Notes under the pieces: generated by a model
The model's database searches: none
Seen by the model: only the letters and a program-made list of their open reading frames with translations
Told to the model about the DNA's origin: nothing
Made by a program: the position numbers and the translations under genes
Shown here: positions 63,907 through 64,000 of the stretch, in pieces
How the letters are laid out: each line of letters begins with the position of its first letter
How positions within the stretch are numbered: the stretch's first letter is position 1
Assembly (NCBI GenBank): GCA_002699025.1
Contig: PABA01000235.1
Span: 45,876-109,875 of the forward strand
Direction: 5' to 3'
DNA: 64,000 nucleotides
Source of the DNA: Sandaracinus sp.
GTDB lineage: Bacteria > Myxococcota_A > Polyangia > Polyangiales > Houyiibacteriaceae

Positions 63907-64000
63907 GGGCTCGCGAGAGGAGGTCCGCAGGACTCGCGAGAGGAGGTCCGCAGGACTCGCGAGAGGAGGTCCGCAGGACTCGCGAGAGGAGGTCCGCAGG
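63907..64000. repeat. 23-base tandem repeat running off the right edge
   Basis: The unit ggactcgcgagaggaggtccgca repeats at 63907 (first copy with one change), 63930, 63953 and 63976. The array continues beyond the window. Copies are almost identical and have no unique spacers, so it is a minisatellite and not CRISPR. It follows the kinase stop by 28 bases. Confidence 0.9.

Noticed and set aside
63907..64000. Possible CRISPR array at the right edge
   Set aside because: Repeats are directly adjacent, with no variable spacers and no cas genes nearby. It is a tandem minisatellite.

Overview
The window is about 74% G+C and gene-dense. Many start codons are GTG, and many genes overlap their neighbours by 1-8 bases. 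The gene content points to a myxobacterium-like delta-lineage bacterium, probably of the Polyangiales/Sandaracinaceae type. The signs are two Hanks-type Ser/Thr kinases, two proteins with AgmX-like C-termini, lipoproteins with Asp/Ala/Gly linkers, vWA domains and MopE-type Cys/Asp motifs, a 2547-residue TPR protein, and gene families of unknown function. This taxonomic placement is inference from gene style, not from a marker gene. No rRNA, tRNA, CRISPR array, transposase or phage module was seen.

Layout. 1-2166 (minus): pspA followed by a truncated signalling ATPase/cyclase-homology protein. 2487-3446: a sugar-nucleotide epimerase. 3631-8512: a three-gene operon of two TPR-type cytoplasmic proteins and a secreted metzincin lipoprotein. 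8611-9951: a membrane-linked Ser/Thr kinase, then a 600-base inverted-repeat spacer. 10548-11578 (minus): two lipoproteins. 12205-14181 (minus): a STAND ATPase with a C-terminal winged helix, flanked by related repeat-rich spacers. 14468-15229 (minus) and 15350-22993 (plus): a WHy/LEA14-like lipoprotein divergent from the giant TPR protein. 23106-28226: glpK, a UPF0158 protein, a SurA-N-like exported protein, a small membrane protein and an acidic single-pass AgmX-type protein. 28368-30775: two divergent GT4 glycosyltransferases. 31635-35252: smc.

35311-42576: a vWA/MopE lipoprotein; the purQ-purL-lipoprotein operon on the minus strand; a secreted YbjN-like protein; an AgmX-like exported protein. 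42854-45469: thiS-thiG-(small TPR lipoprotein)-thiE/tenI-(signal-peptidase-I homologue lacking its catalytic dyad). 45591-47757 (minus): zwf-pgl of the oxidative pentose phosphate pathway. 47822-50421 (minus): an exported TPR protein with a large Cys/Asp-repeat lipoprotein. 50455-55360: an alpha/beta hydrolase, a second vWA lipoprotein and a TonB-dependent receptor. 55680-62919: mostly envelope proteins of unknown role, including a BNR-repeat lipoprotein and a carbohydrate-binding lipoprotein. 62916-63878: a second Ser/Thr kinase, coupled to a TPR/PEGA-like membrane protein.

Two window-wide patterns stand out. First, about fourteen lead genes on both strands have a -10-like hexamer (mostly TANNNT) ending only 5-8 bases before the start codon, often with no Shine-Dalgarno sequence. 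This suggests widespread leaderless transcription and fixes several GTG starts. Second, spacers, especially between convergent genes, carry long G+C palindromes and short tandem repeats (7, 11, 13, 16, 23, 43, 45, 55 and about 100 bases) and drifts of a GAGCCC hexamer. Several of these repeat tracts touch stop codons or promoters.
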